Shown in pieces: positions 19,403 through 29,962 of a stretch of DNA of 64,000 bases. The position numbers were made by a program, and so were the translations under genes. The notes beneath the pieces were generated by a model. The model made no database searches and was not told the origin of the DNA. It worked only from the letters and a program-made list of their open reading frames with translations. Within the stretch, counting starts at the first letter, position 1, and every line of letters starts with the position of its first letter. Origin of the DNA: CAIKZZ01 sp035604595 (GTDB lineage: Bacteria; Pseudomonadota; Gammaproteobacteria; Steroidobacterales; Steroidobacteraceae); the NCBI GenBank assembly GCA_035604595.1, contig DATNIE010000026.1, forward strand, positions 41,525 through 105,524, written 5' to 3'.

Positions 19403-20356
19403 TTGAATATCATCGTTTTCAGCCGCGACCAAGGTCGTGCGCGGCAGTTCGACCTGCGCTCGCCGGTGTTCCTCGGGGCATCCGTCGGACTGCTGTTGCT
19501 GCTGCTCGGCGGAGTGTTTGCCGCCGGGTCCTGGGTCGGCGCGCGGTGGACCGAGAGCCAGCCGGCCCGCCAGTTTGCGCACTGGTCTGCCGAGCTCGGC
19601 AAGCAGCGCGAGCAGATCGAGGCGGCCCGCGCAGTCGTGCACCAGAACATCGATGCCCTCGCGATGCGGGTCGGCCAGATGAATGCCCACGTGATCCGAC
19701 TCGACGCCCTTGGCAAGCGGCTCACGGCGATGGCCAATCTCAATAAGGGCGAGTTCGACTTCGACAGGACTCCGCCTGTCGGGGGGGTCGACGAGACCGC
19801 GGGGTCCGGTCTGCCGGCGAGCGCCCCGGTGCTGACGGACATGCTCGACCGGCTCTCCGACCAGGTCGCCGATCGCGAACGCCAACTGGGCGCGCTCGAG
19901 AATGTGATCCTGACGCGTGAGCTGCGGCGCGACGTCTATCCGCAGGGCCGTCCCGTGCTCGCCGGGTTCATCTCCTCGTTCTTCGGCCAGCGCTTGGATC
20001 CCTTCACCGGCTATACCGCCTTCCACGCCGGGGTCGACTTCGCCGGCGAGGCCGGGGCCGAGGTCGTGTCGGTTGCGACCGGCATCGTGACTTGGTCCGG
20101 GGAGCGCTACGGCTATGGAAACCTCGTCGAGGTCAACCATGGCAACGGCTACGTGACCCGTTACGCCCATAACTCGGTGCTGCTCGTGAAAGCCGGTGAC
20201 ACGGTCCAGAAGGGTCAGGTTCTGTCGCTGATGGGAAGCACCGGCCACTCGACCGGGCCGCACCTGCATTTCGAGGTGCTGAGAAACGGTAACCCGGTCG
20301 ACCCGATGGCCTTTATTAACGAGAATGCGGCTCCGCTTCTCAAGGGTGGCCGTTGA
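19403..20356 (+). CDS. M23 family peptidoglycan endopeptidase, membrane anchored
   Basis: This 317-residue protein is a LytM/M23 zinc metallopeptidase facing the periplasm. It has a membrane segment at about residues 18-40, a coiled-coil region at about 50-180 and a C-terminal M23 domain. Zinc ligands H208 and D212 (HAGVD) and H289 (HLH) are all present, so it should be an active enzyme that cuts peptide crosslinks rather than a degenerate activator such as EnvC. I choose TTG 19403 (start NIIVFSRDQGRARQF) with GGAG upstream; GTG or ATG codons at 19295 and 19337 are in frame. It is downstream of a c-di-GMP riboswitch and upstream of secA. Confidence 0.88.
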   Translation: MNIIVFSRDQGRARQFDLRSPVFLGASVGLLLLLLGGVFAAGSWVGARWTESQPARQFAHWSAELGKQREQIEAARAVVHQNIDALAMRVGQMNAHVIRLDALGKRLTAMANLNKGEFDFDRTPPVGGVDETAGSGLPASAPVLTDMLDRLSDQVADRERQLGALENVILTRELRRDVYPQGRPVLAGFISSFFGQRLDPFTGYTAFHAGVDFAGEAGAEVVSVATGIVTWSGERYGYGNLVEVNHGNGYVTRYAHNSVLLVKAGDTVQKGQVLSLMGSTGHSTGPHLHFEVLRNGNPVDPMAFINENAAPLLKGGR

Positions 20357-20369
20357 ACGGCTGGTCTGC

Positions 20370-20445
20370 GGCCCCCATCTGAGGGGCCGGGTCGCGCGTT
20401 CCACCCGTTCCCGACCGCGGTCGGGGCCCGCCGGCCACCGGCGGG
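20370..20445 (+). other. Cluster of three GC-rich hairpins after the M23 gene
   Basis: Three perfect inverted repeats lie close together: GGCCCC/GGGGCC at 20370-20388, the 16-base palindrome at 20410-20425 (CCCGACCG and its complement), and CCCGCCGG/CCGGCGGG with loop CCA at 20427-20445. None is followed by a T run. They may act as a Rho-dependent or processing boundary between the peptidase and secA. Confidence 0.35.
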
Positions 20446-20465
20446 TAATGGCGACCACTCCTTAG

Positions 20466-20471
20466 TACAAT
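20466..20471 (+). promoter_or_regulatory. Putative -10 element of the secA promoter
   Basis: TACAAT lies 61 bases before the secA GTG. It matches the -10 consensus in five of six positions, but no good -35 hexamer is seen at the proper distance. Confidence 0.35.
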
Positions 20472-20531
20472 GCGCGACTTTTCCGCGTCAGGACGGGCCG
20501 TGAGACGCCCGGCCCCGAAGGACCTCGACCC

Positions 20532-23291
<2,760 letters not shown>

Positions 23292-23302
23292 GCGCTCGGG
23301 CG

Positions 23303-24187
23303 GTGAGCGAATGCGCGGAGCGGGCGGCGCCGCTGCTGCGCGTGGTGGCGGGCGCGCTGGTCGACGACCGTGGGCGCGTGCTGATCACCGAACGGCCCGC
23401 TGGCAAAGCATTCGCCGGTCGCTGGGAGTTTCCGGGCGGGAAACTTGCGAGCGGCGAAACGCCGCGCGCGGCGCTCGGGCGCGAACTCGCCGAGGAGCTC
23501 GGCATCGAGGTCGGCCGGGCTGAGCCGCTGCTCGCCGTCACGCACCGCTACCCGGCGGCTGCGGTCGCGGTGCAGATCGACTGCTGGCGTGTCGACTCAT
23601 GGCGCGGCGAGCCGGCCGCCCTGGACAGCCAGCGTCTCAGATGGTGCACGCGCGAGGAACTCGCCGCGGCGGATATCCTCGAAGCCGACCGGCCGATCGT
23701 CACGGCGCTGCTGCTGCCACGCGTGTTCGTGCACCTCGAGGCGTCCGAGCCGCTCCTCGAGCAGGCAGCGACCGTGCCCGCAGGGCGGGAGCGCACCGCC
23801 TGGCTGGTGCACGTCCTGCCCGCCGACTCCGGCGTCACGCGGCGCCTCGCCGAGCGCGGGGATCAGGTGTTCCTCATCGATCCGCATGCGCCGCCGGCAG
23901 GCGGCGCCGGATGCCTGTACACCACGGCGCATCACTTCGCGCCCGCACCGAGCCGCCAGGCGCCCGCCGGACGGGTCGTGCACGGGGCCTCGGAGGCGCG
24001 CGCGGCGCAGGCGGCGGGGGCGGACTTCCTGGTCGTGCCGGATGGTCATCTGCCGCGCGCGGAGCTGCGCGGGATCGCCGCAGCGGGGCTCCCCTGGTAC
24101 CTCGAGGCCGCTTCGCCCGCCGACGAGGCGGAACCGGCGCCGACCGGCCGGCTGCAGTGGCGGGCAGCCGCTGGCGCGCGCCTCTGA
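23303..24187 (+). CDS. Nudix hydrolase (MutT-like) with C-terminal thiamine-phosphate-synthase-like domain
   Basis: The N-terminal half has the full Nudix box GGKLASGETPRAALGRELAEELGI and resembles MutT, which removes 8-oxo-dGTP from the nucleotide pool. The C-terminal half, about 150 residues, resembles the TMP-synthase-like domain found fused to MutT in several gammaproteobacteria (VVHGASEARAAQAAGADFLVV); its catalytic status is unclear. I start at GTG 23303, 11 bases after the secA stop, giving 294 residues. The secA-mutT order is common. Confidence 0.82.
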   Translation: MSECAERAAPLLRVVAGALVDDRGRVLITERPAGKAFAGRWEFPGGKLASGETPRAALGRELAEELGIEVGRAEPLLAVTHRYPAAAVAVQIDCWRVDSWRGEPAALDSQRLRWCTREELAAADILEADRPIVTALLLPRVFVHLEASEPLLEQAATVPAGRERTAWLVHVLPADSGVTRRLAERGDQVFLIDPHAPPAGGAGCLYTTAHHFAPAPSRQAPAGRVVHGASEARAAQAAGADFLVVPDGHLPRAELRGIAAAGLPWYLEAASPADEAEPAPTGRLQWRAAAGARL

Positions 24188-24207
24188 TCCGGAGCTGCTG
24201 TGCGAGG

Positions 24208-26421
24208 CTACTCGAGCGTCGCGAGCTTCAGGTCCGCGCGCTCGCTCGCCACCGCGGCGATGATCAGCCCACCTTGGGGCGCCGCCGCCATGCCCGAACC
24301 AGGCAGCAGCCCTGCAAGCGCGCGGACCCGGGTCACGCGGTCGTCGGCGATCGAGTAGCGGGCGAGCTCGGCAGGCCCGCCGTCCGCGCGCGCGACGAAC
24401 CAGACGGCGTCGGCCGTCACCTCCCAGTTGCACCAGTCGGCAGGCGAAAGATCTGCGGTGACCAGCGTCTCATCGCCACCGGGCTCGCGATTGCGCCGCC
24501 ACAGCCCGCGGCGGTCGGGCCGGACGTAGTAGAGCGCATCGCCGTCGCGCGACTCGAGTGCCGCGAACCCGCCCTCAGTCGTCAGCGCCTCGGCCGTGCC
24601 GGCCTCTGGCCAGCTGCGCCGCCACACCTGCCACACCCCCGAGCGTGCCGTCGCGTAGTAGAGCCAGCGCCCGTCGCGCGAGAAGCTCGGTGCACGGCTC
24701 GCACCATCGTCGCTCAGGCGCTCGATGCGGCCGTCGGCGACCGTCACGGTCCACAGGTCGAATCGCCCGGCGCGGGCGCCGGCGAAGGCGATCACGCGCC
24801 CGTCGGGCGACCAGCGCGGGCTCTCCAGATAATCGAGATCGGCATGGGTGAGCATCCGCGGCTCGCCGTCCGTCAATGCGGCGATCCACAGCTGGTCGCG
24901 GCCGCTCCGGTTCGACACGAACACGAGTTCGCGGCCGTCGGCCGACACCTGCGGCTGGCGCTTGAGCGCGACGCCACCCGGCCGCACGTCCGCCACCGCG
25001 GCGGTGGCCTCGCTCGGAACGCGCACGAGCCGCGTCGTCAGCTGCCACTCCTCGAAGGCGAGTGAGCGACCGTCGTTCGAGATCGCCGGTGCGCGCACCT
25101 CGTTCGGTGTGGCAAGCAGCAGCTCCGGCGGCCGGCCGTCGAGTCGCGAGCGCCACAGCGCCATCCTGCCGCCGCGCGGCGAGGCGAATACCACCGAATA
25201 GCTGCCGCCGTCCCAGGCGGCGCCGGCCAGCGGCCAGCCGTCGCGCGTGATCTTCTCGACCGCAATCCCGCCGAGCTCGAGCAGCGACAAATCCGCGACT
25301 CCGACCGCATGCGAGCGCACAAAAGCGAGACGCCGGCCGCTCGGCGACAGCACCGGCTGCGTATCGCCCGGCATGCCGACCACCGGGTTCGTGACGCCCG
25401 ACAGGCGCAAGCTATCCATGTTCTGCGACACGAGCTGCCGCGACAGCAGCGCGTCCGCGCGGTGCGAGTAGATCAGCGCGGCGCCATCCCGCGTCCAGGT
25501 CACGGGCCCCGCGGCGCCGAAATCGCAGTCGCCGACGCGACGCTCGCCACTTCCGTCGGGGACGATCACGTACACCGCGCATCCCACCGGCGTGATCCGC
25601 TCGAAGGCGATGCGGGTGCCGCTCGGCGACCAGGCCGGGTACTCATCGCTGCCCTCGCCCTTGGTCAGCGGCCGCCAGCTGCCTCCCGCCACGGGCCGCA
25701 CGACGAGGTGTGCGCTGTTCCCGTCAGCGCCGCGCCAGCTGTAGACGACCTGCCGGCCATCCGGCGAGAAGCTCGGGTTGCGCTTGTCGCCCGGTTCGGT
25801 CGCGAACGGTGCGACGTGCACGACCGTGCCGTAGCTGACGACGTGGCCGCGGTCGATGAGTGCGACGAAGCCGGCGGCGAGCCCCAGAACGATGAGCGAG
25901 GCGAGGCCGATCGCCAGCCAGTGGCGCTTGGCCCGGCGCGCCCAGGCTTCGATGGCGCCGGGCTCATCGCGCAGCTGTTGGAAGTCCGCGGCCTTCGGGC
26001 CCCTTCCGGGCACCGGATCGCCGATCTCGAGGACGTAGGCATCGCCAGGCGCGTTGATCAGGCGCACCGCGCCATCCTCGGAGAACGCGCGCCGCAGGAA
26101 TCCGAGGCTGCGCTTGAGCTTGGGCTGCTGCTCCTCGATCCCGCCGGGGCCGAATACCCGCGCGGCGAGCTGATCGCGGTTGACGCCGCCCGGTGGTCGC
26201 TCGGCGAGGATCAGCAGAACGAGCAGCGTCGGCATGTCGAGCGCGACGATGCGATCGGCGCGCGTCATGCGGCCGAGCGCGGGTCGCACGCGCCAGGTGC
26301 CGAGATCGAAGTCGGGGACGACGTGCGGATCGGGCGGCGGAGCCACCGGGCCGACCGGTTTGCGGACGGGCCGGCCGAACGCCTTGCGCCGGCCGAGTTC
26401 CAGATAGCCAGGTCGTTTCAT
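24208..26421 (-). CDS. Membrane-anchored winged-helix protein with TolB/WD40-like (PD40) propeller
   Basis: This 737-residue protein starts at ATG 26421 (MKRPGYLELG). Residues about 37-132 look like an OmpR/CadC-type winged helix (LDMPTLLVLLILAERPPGGVNRDQLAARVF). A membrane segment spans about 168-189, and the rest carries repeated PD40 units such as NPSFSPDGRQVVYSW, YPAWSPSGTRIAF and SPRWSPDGRVIAF. The layout suggests a CadC-like one-component regulator with a periplasmic propeller sensor. Its targets and ligand are unknown. It converges on the Nudix gene. A TGCTAGACT extended -10 lies at 26592-26600 on its strand. Confidence 0.75.
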   Translation of the reverse strand: MKRPGYLELGRRKAFGRPVRKPVGPVAPPPDPHVVPDFDLGTWRVRPALGRMTRADRIVALDMPTLLVLLILAERPPGGVNRDQLAARVFGPGGIEEQQPKLKRSLGFLRRAFSEDGAVRLINAPGDAYVLEIGDPVPGRGPKAADFQQLRDEPGAIEAWARRAKRHWLAIGLASLIVLGLAAGFVALIDRGHVVSYGTVVHVAPFATEPGDKRNPSFSPDGRQVVYSWRGADGNSAHLVVRPVAGGSWRPLTKGEGSDEYPAWSPSGTRIAFERITPVGCAVYVIVPDGSGERRVGDCDFGAAGPVTWTRDGAALIYSHRADALLSRQLVSQNMDSLRLSGVTNPVVGMPGDTQPVLSPSGRRLAFVRSHAVGVADLSLLELGGIAVEKITRDGWPLAGAAWDGGSYSVVFASPRGGRMALWRSRLDGRPPELLLATPNEVRAPAISNDGRSLAFEEWQLTTRLVRVPSEATAAVADVRPGGVALKRQPQVSADGRELVFVSNRSGRDQLWIAALTDGEPRMLTHADLDYLESPRWSPDGRVIAFAGARAGRFDLWTVTVADGRIERLSDDGASRAPSFSRDGRWLYYATARSGVWQVWRRSWPEAGTAEALTTEGGFAALESRDGDALYYVRPDRRGLWRRNREPGGDETLVTADLSPADWCNWEVTADAVWFVARADGGPAELARYSIADDRVTRVRALAGLLPGSGMAAAPQGGLIIAAVASERADLKLATLE

Positions 26422-26693
26422 TGCGGCCGCGCTGGGAGTTGGGTGCGCCGGGCCGCGCGCCTGCGGCAGACGGTCCGCGTCGTGGGGCGGGCGACTAGCC
26501 AAGCAGCGGGCCCCGGCAGGGGCGCGCTGCGCGGGCCCGCCGCCGGGAGCTCCGGGTCAGGCATGGCGCATCGGTTCCAGCGGTTTGCCAAAGTCTAGCA
26601 GACCATCCGGCGCGGCTGAGGTTCCATCGCCGGCGCCGGGACGGCGCCGCCATCCGGGGCGATCGCGCACCGCGCGGGCCGCCGCCGCCGGTC

Positions 26694-27302
26694 TCAGGCC
26701 CGGGCGCTCGGTCGGGAGTTGATCGCTCCGTACCAGCGTCTCAGGTTCGGCTGCGCGTCCGCGATCCTGAGGTTCGAGGGCTTGCCGAAGTCGACGCTGG
26801 TGAATGCGACGACGTCGGCCATGCTGAAGGTATCGCGCGCGATGAACTCGCGCCCTTCGAGGGCGCGGTCGAGCGCCGCGTAGGCCTCGAGCACGGCCGC
26901 GCGCTGGATCTCGGCCCACTCCGGGACCTGCTTGAGGCGCGTCGCCCAGAACGGATGGGTGTGGCGGAACACGTGCGTCGTCGGCACATACAGGCGGAAC
27001 ATCAGGCGGTCGATCCAGCCGTTGATCGCGGCCCGCTCGCGCGGCGTGCGGCCGAACAGGTCGGGTTGCGGGTGCTCCTCCTCGAGCCAGCGGCAGATCG
27101 CGATGGACTCGGTGAGATGCGTGCCATCCGCGAGCGCGAGTGCCGGCAGTTCGCCGAGCGGATTCACGGCGAGGTACTCGCGGCTGCGGTGCTCGCCGGC
27201 GGCGATGTCGACCTCGACGAGCTCGATCGCCAGGCCCTTCTCGGCGGCGTACATCCGCACCCGGCGCGGGCTCGGCGCGAACTTGCTGGAATACAGCTTC
27301 AC
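26694..27302 (-). CDS. Glutathione S-transferase family protein
   Basis: This protein has 202 residues from a GTG at 27302 (KLYSSKFAPSPRRVRMYAAEKG). The N-terminal thioredoxin fold contains NPLGELPAL and the glutathione-binding LTESIAICRWLEE; the C-terminal helical domain has the N-capping box region EFIARDTFSMADVVAF. Catalytic type cannot be assigned; the serine/proline pair near residue 10 resembles beta/zeta-like classes. It overlaps the end of yacG by 4 bases and is probably last in the coaE-zapD-yacG transcript. Confidence 0.85.
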   Translation of the reverse strand: MKLYSSKFAPSPRRVRMYAAEKGLAIELVEVDIAAGEHRSREYLAVNPLGELPALALADGTHLTESIAICRWLEEEHPQPDLFGRTPRERAAINGWIDRLMFRLYVPTTHVFRHTHPFWATRLKQVPEWAEIQRAAVLEAYAALDRALEGREFIARDTFSMADVVAFTSVDFGKPSNLRIADAQPNLRRWYGAINSRPSARA

Positions 27303-27493
27303 GACCCCTCGTCCGGCGGCGGCCCATCGGGGTCCGCGACTGCCTCCTCGCCCGGAATCGCATGGCGCTCGCTGAGCCAGGCGCCGAGATCCAGCAGCCG
27401 GCAGCGCTCGCTGCAGAACGGCCGCCACGGATTGGCCGGCACGGCGGGAATCTGGCGCCCGCACTGCGGGCATCTGGATCGCGAGACGGTCAC
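27299..27493 (-). CDS. yacG: DNA gyrase inhibitor YacG
   Basis: YacG is a small zinc protein that in E. coli binds GyrB and blocks DNA binding by gyrase. The 64 residues have the four zinc cysteines C8, C11, C27 and C31 in the pattern CPxC-x15-CSxxC, followed by the LLDLGAWLSE helix and an acidic tail. The start is GTG 27493. It lies between zapD and a GST gene; yacG next to zapD and coaE is a conserved gammaproteobacterial grouping. Confidence 0.93.
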   Translation of the reverse strand: MTVSRSRCPQCGRQIPAVPANPWRPFCSERCRLLDLGAWLSERHAIPGEEAVADPDGPPPDEGS

Positions 27494-27506
27494 GGCCGCG
27501 GCAGGC

Positions 27507-28313
27507 TCAGCTGCAGCAGGTCAGCACGAACGACACGTCACCCGGCGCCTGCACCGGACGTTTGTCGGCGTCGACCCAGCTGAGGAAGCGGATGCTGCAG
27601 CGGTGGTGGCTGCCGCTGATCTCCGGATACAGATCGCCCTCGCCCGGCAGCGTGATCCGCAGCAGTTGGATCGGCGCGTCGCGCTCGAACACGATCTGAT
27701 AGGTGCCCCCGACGGCGACCTCGCGCCGCGGCCGGGCGTTCTCGCGCGTCACCCACAGCAGGTCCGCCACGCTCTCGCACAGTGGCCGCAGCGTCCCGAG
27801 CCAGCTGTTGAAGTTGGCCTGGCGCGTCTCGGTCGGCAGGTTGAGCCAGTGAAAGTAGTCCGGCAGGTCGAACTCGCAGGTGCCGCCGGGGATAGTGCTG
27901 CGGTGCTTGATCGCCGCGAGGAACTCGCTGTCCCTTAAGCGCGCGAGTGCCGAGCTGCTGGTCGCCTGCAACTCGTCGCGCCGCTGCGTGAGGCGCGCGA
28001 GCACGGCGCGCAGCCGGGCGGTGTCGACCCCAGGCCGGCTCTGGAAGTCGCGCAGCACTGCCATCTGGCGCTCCAAATCCTTGAGCACATCGCCGCGCGC
28101 GTCGCCGCGCGCGGTGATCGCGAGGATCTCGAGCAGGCTCGCCACCGCCGCCCGGCTGCTCCAGGCCGCCGGCGTGTCGTTGTGATAGAGCGCCTGCTGG
28201 TAGAGGAACTCGAGGCGGAGAAACGTGCGCATCCGCTCGTTCAGCGGCTGCTCGAAGACCACGGTACGGCGCGCCGCGAGGGTGTCGGGCTCGGCAGGGG
28301 CCATCGGCTGCAT
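27507..28313 (-). CDS. zapD: Cell division protein ZapD
   Basis: ZapD bundles FtsZ filaments by binding the FtsZ C-terminal peptide. The 268 residues from ATG 28313 include FEQPLNERMRTFLRLEFL near the N-terminus, a long helical domain, and the beta domain ending FLSWVDADKRPVQAPGDVSFVLTCC, all typical of the family. A second ATG at 28304 is possible. It sits downstream of coaE with a 70-base gap and upstream of yacG. Confidence 0.93.
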   Translation of the reverse strand: MQPMAPAEPDTLAARRTVVFEQPLNERMRTFLRLEFLYQQALYHNDTPAAWSSRAAVASLLEILAITARGDARGDVLKDLERQMAVLRDFQSRPGVDTARLRAVLARLTQRRDELQATSSSALARLRDSEFLAAIKHRSTIPGGTCEFDLPDYFHWLNLPTETRQANFNSWLGTLRPLCESVADLLWVTRENARPRREVAVGGTYQIVFERDAPIQLLRITLPGEGDLYPEISGSHHRCSIRFLSWVDADKRPVQAPGDVSFVLTCCS

Positions 28314-28383
28314 GCCGCTATTCTGCGCGTCGCGAGATAAGGCCGTAAACAGCTCCGTTCGTCCGGGGCCGCGGCCCGCCGGC

Positions 28384-29004
28384 TCAGCAGCCCCGGACAC
28401 GGCGGTCGCCGGAGAGCGACAGATAGCGCTGATGCAGCGTATCGACCGAGCGGTCGAGGTCCTCGAGCGAGCCGGTGTTGTCGATCCGGTCGTCCGCGAT
28501 CGCGAGCCGCGCATCGCGCGGGGCCTGAGCGGTCAGCATCGCCGCGGCCCGCTCGGCCGTCTCGCCGTCGCGCGCCATCAGCCGGGCCTTCTGCAGCTCC
28601 GCGGGGCAGTCGACCACGAGCACGCGGTCGACCGAGGCCCGCTGCCCCGTCTCGGCGAGCAGCGGGATTGCGATCACCGCATACGGGGCGGTTACCGCCG
28701 CGGCCTCGGCCTCGATCGCACGGCGTATCGGCGGGTGCAGGATGGCCTCGAGTCGACGTCGGCGCTCGGGATCGGCGAACACGATGTCCCGCAGCCGTCG
28801 CCGGTCGAGCCCACCGTCCGGAAGAACGAGTCCCGGCCCGAACTCCGCAAGCACCGCCGCGAGCGCCGCCGTCCCCGGTGCCACGACGTCGCGGGCGATC
28901 CGGTCAGCGTCGATGACCGGCACGCCACGGCGTGCGAAAGCGCTCGCGACGGCCGTCTTGCCGCTCGCGATGCCGCCGGTGAGCCCGATGCGCAATGCGG
29001 CCAT
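28384..29004 (-). CDS. coaE: Dephospho-CoA kinase CoaE
   Basis: CoaE phosphorylates dephospho-CoA in the last step of coenzyme A synthesis. The 206 residues have the P-loop GGIASGKT at 10-17, the DADRIARDVV substrate motif, and LHPPIRRAIE. The length is normal. It is 7 bases from the pilD stop and transcribed with it, as in pseudomonads and xanthomonads, so the pilus operon likely reads into coaE, zapD and yacG. Confidence 0.96.
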   Translation of the reverse strand: MAALRIGLTGGIASGKTAVASAFARRGVPVIDADRIARDVVAPGTAALAAVLAEFGPGLVLPDGGLDRRRLRDIVFADPERRRRLEAILHPPIRRAIEAEAAAVTAPYAVIAIPLLAETGQRASVDRVLVVDCPAELQKARLMARDGETAERAAAMLTAQAPRDARLAIADDRIDNTGSLEDLDRSVDTLHQRYLSLSGDRRVRGC

Positions 29005-29011
29005 GGGCGGC

Positions 29012-29929
29012 TCAGCGGCCGAGCGACCACCACGGTGCGACGAGGGTCGGCGCCCACATCATCACGAGCCAGCCCGCCGCCGCGAGATACGGGCCGAACG
29101 GAATCGGCACGTCGCGGCCATGACGCCGCAGCACGATCAGCAGCACGCCGATCACCGCACCGGTCGCGGCCGAGAACAGGATCACCGGCAGCAGCATCTG
29201 CCAGCCGAGCCACGCGCCGAGCGCGGCGAGCAGCTTGAAGTCCCCGTAGCCCATACCCTCCTTGCCGGTCGCAAGCCGGAACAGCTGATAGACGCTCCAC
29301 AGGCTCAGATAGCCAACCACGGCGCCGAGGACCGCGCTCCTCAGGTCGACCGGAATGGTCGCGGCCCCGCGCCCGAGGCACGCCGCGGCGACGAGGCCGG
29401 TCCACAACAGCGTCAGCGTGAGACTGTCGGGCAGCAGCTGCGTGTCGATGTCGATGCCGGTCATCGCGATCAGGTACCAGCTGACGAGCAGTGCGCAGGC
29501 GGCCTCCCAGCCCCAGCCGAAGCGCCAGGCGACGGCCGCCGACACGAGCCCGGTCGCCAGCTCGACGATCGGATAGCGGGCGGAGATGGGCGCGCCGCAG
29601 GCGGCGCAGCGGCCGCCGAGCGCGAGCCAGCTGACAACGGGGATGTTGTGGATCGCCTTGATCGGCGTGCCGCAGGCGGGACACGCCGAGCGCGGCGTCA
29701 CGAGGTTGTAGGTGGGCTGAGCGGGCGGGGCCCGACTGCCCTCGCCGCCCGCCGCGACGGCAGGGTCACGGGCGGCGAGCTCGGCGCACTGCGCCCGCCA
29801 GTCGAGCTCCAGGATCCGCGGCAGGCGATAGATGACGACGTTGAGAAAGCTGCCGATCACGAGCCCGAACAGCCCGGCCACGACCGCAAACAGCAGCGGC
29901 TCGGTACTCAGGGCCGCGGTGAGCTCCAT
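29012..29929 (-). CDS. pilD: Type IV prepilin peptidase / N-methyltransferase PilD
   Basis: PilD cleaves the leader from prepilins such as PilA and methylates the new N-terminal phenylalanine at the inner membrane. The 305 residues have about eight membrane segments, the cytoplasmic zinc loop with two CxxC pairs (CPACG and CAACG), and the two catalytic aspartates in GIDIDTQLLPD and GYGDFKLLA. It follows pilC with a 33-base gap. Confidence 0.96.
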   Translation of the reverse strand: MELTAALSTEPLLFAVVAGLFGLVIGSFLNVVIYRLPRILELDWRAQCAELAARDPAVAAGGEGSRAPPAQPTYNLVTPRSACPACGTPIKAIHNIPVVSWLALGGRCAACGAPISARYPIVELATGLVSAAVAWRFGWGWEAACALLVSWYLIAMTGIDIDTQLLPDSLTLTLLWTGLVAAACLGRGAATIPVDLRSAVLGAVVGYLSLWSVYQLFRLATGKEGMGYGDFKLLAALGAWLGWQMLLPVILFSAATGAVIGVLLIVLRRHGRDVPIPFGPYLAAAGWLVMMWAPTLVAPWWSLGR

Positions 29930-29962
29930 CGCGTGGCGCGCGGCGGCCCGGCCGGCGCTGCG

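Noticed and set aside
23303..24187. Nudix plus TMP-synthase-like fusion as a novel enzyme
   Set aside because: This fusion next to secA is already known in gammaproteobacteria, so it is not new.
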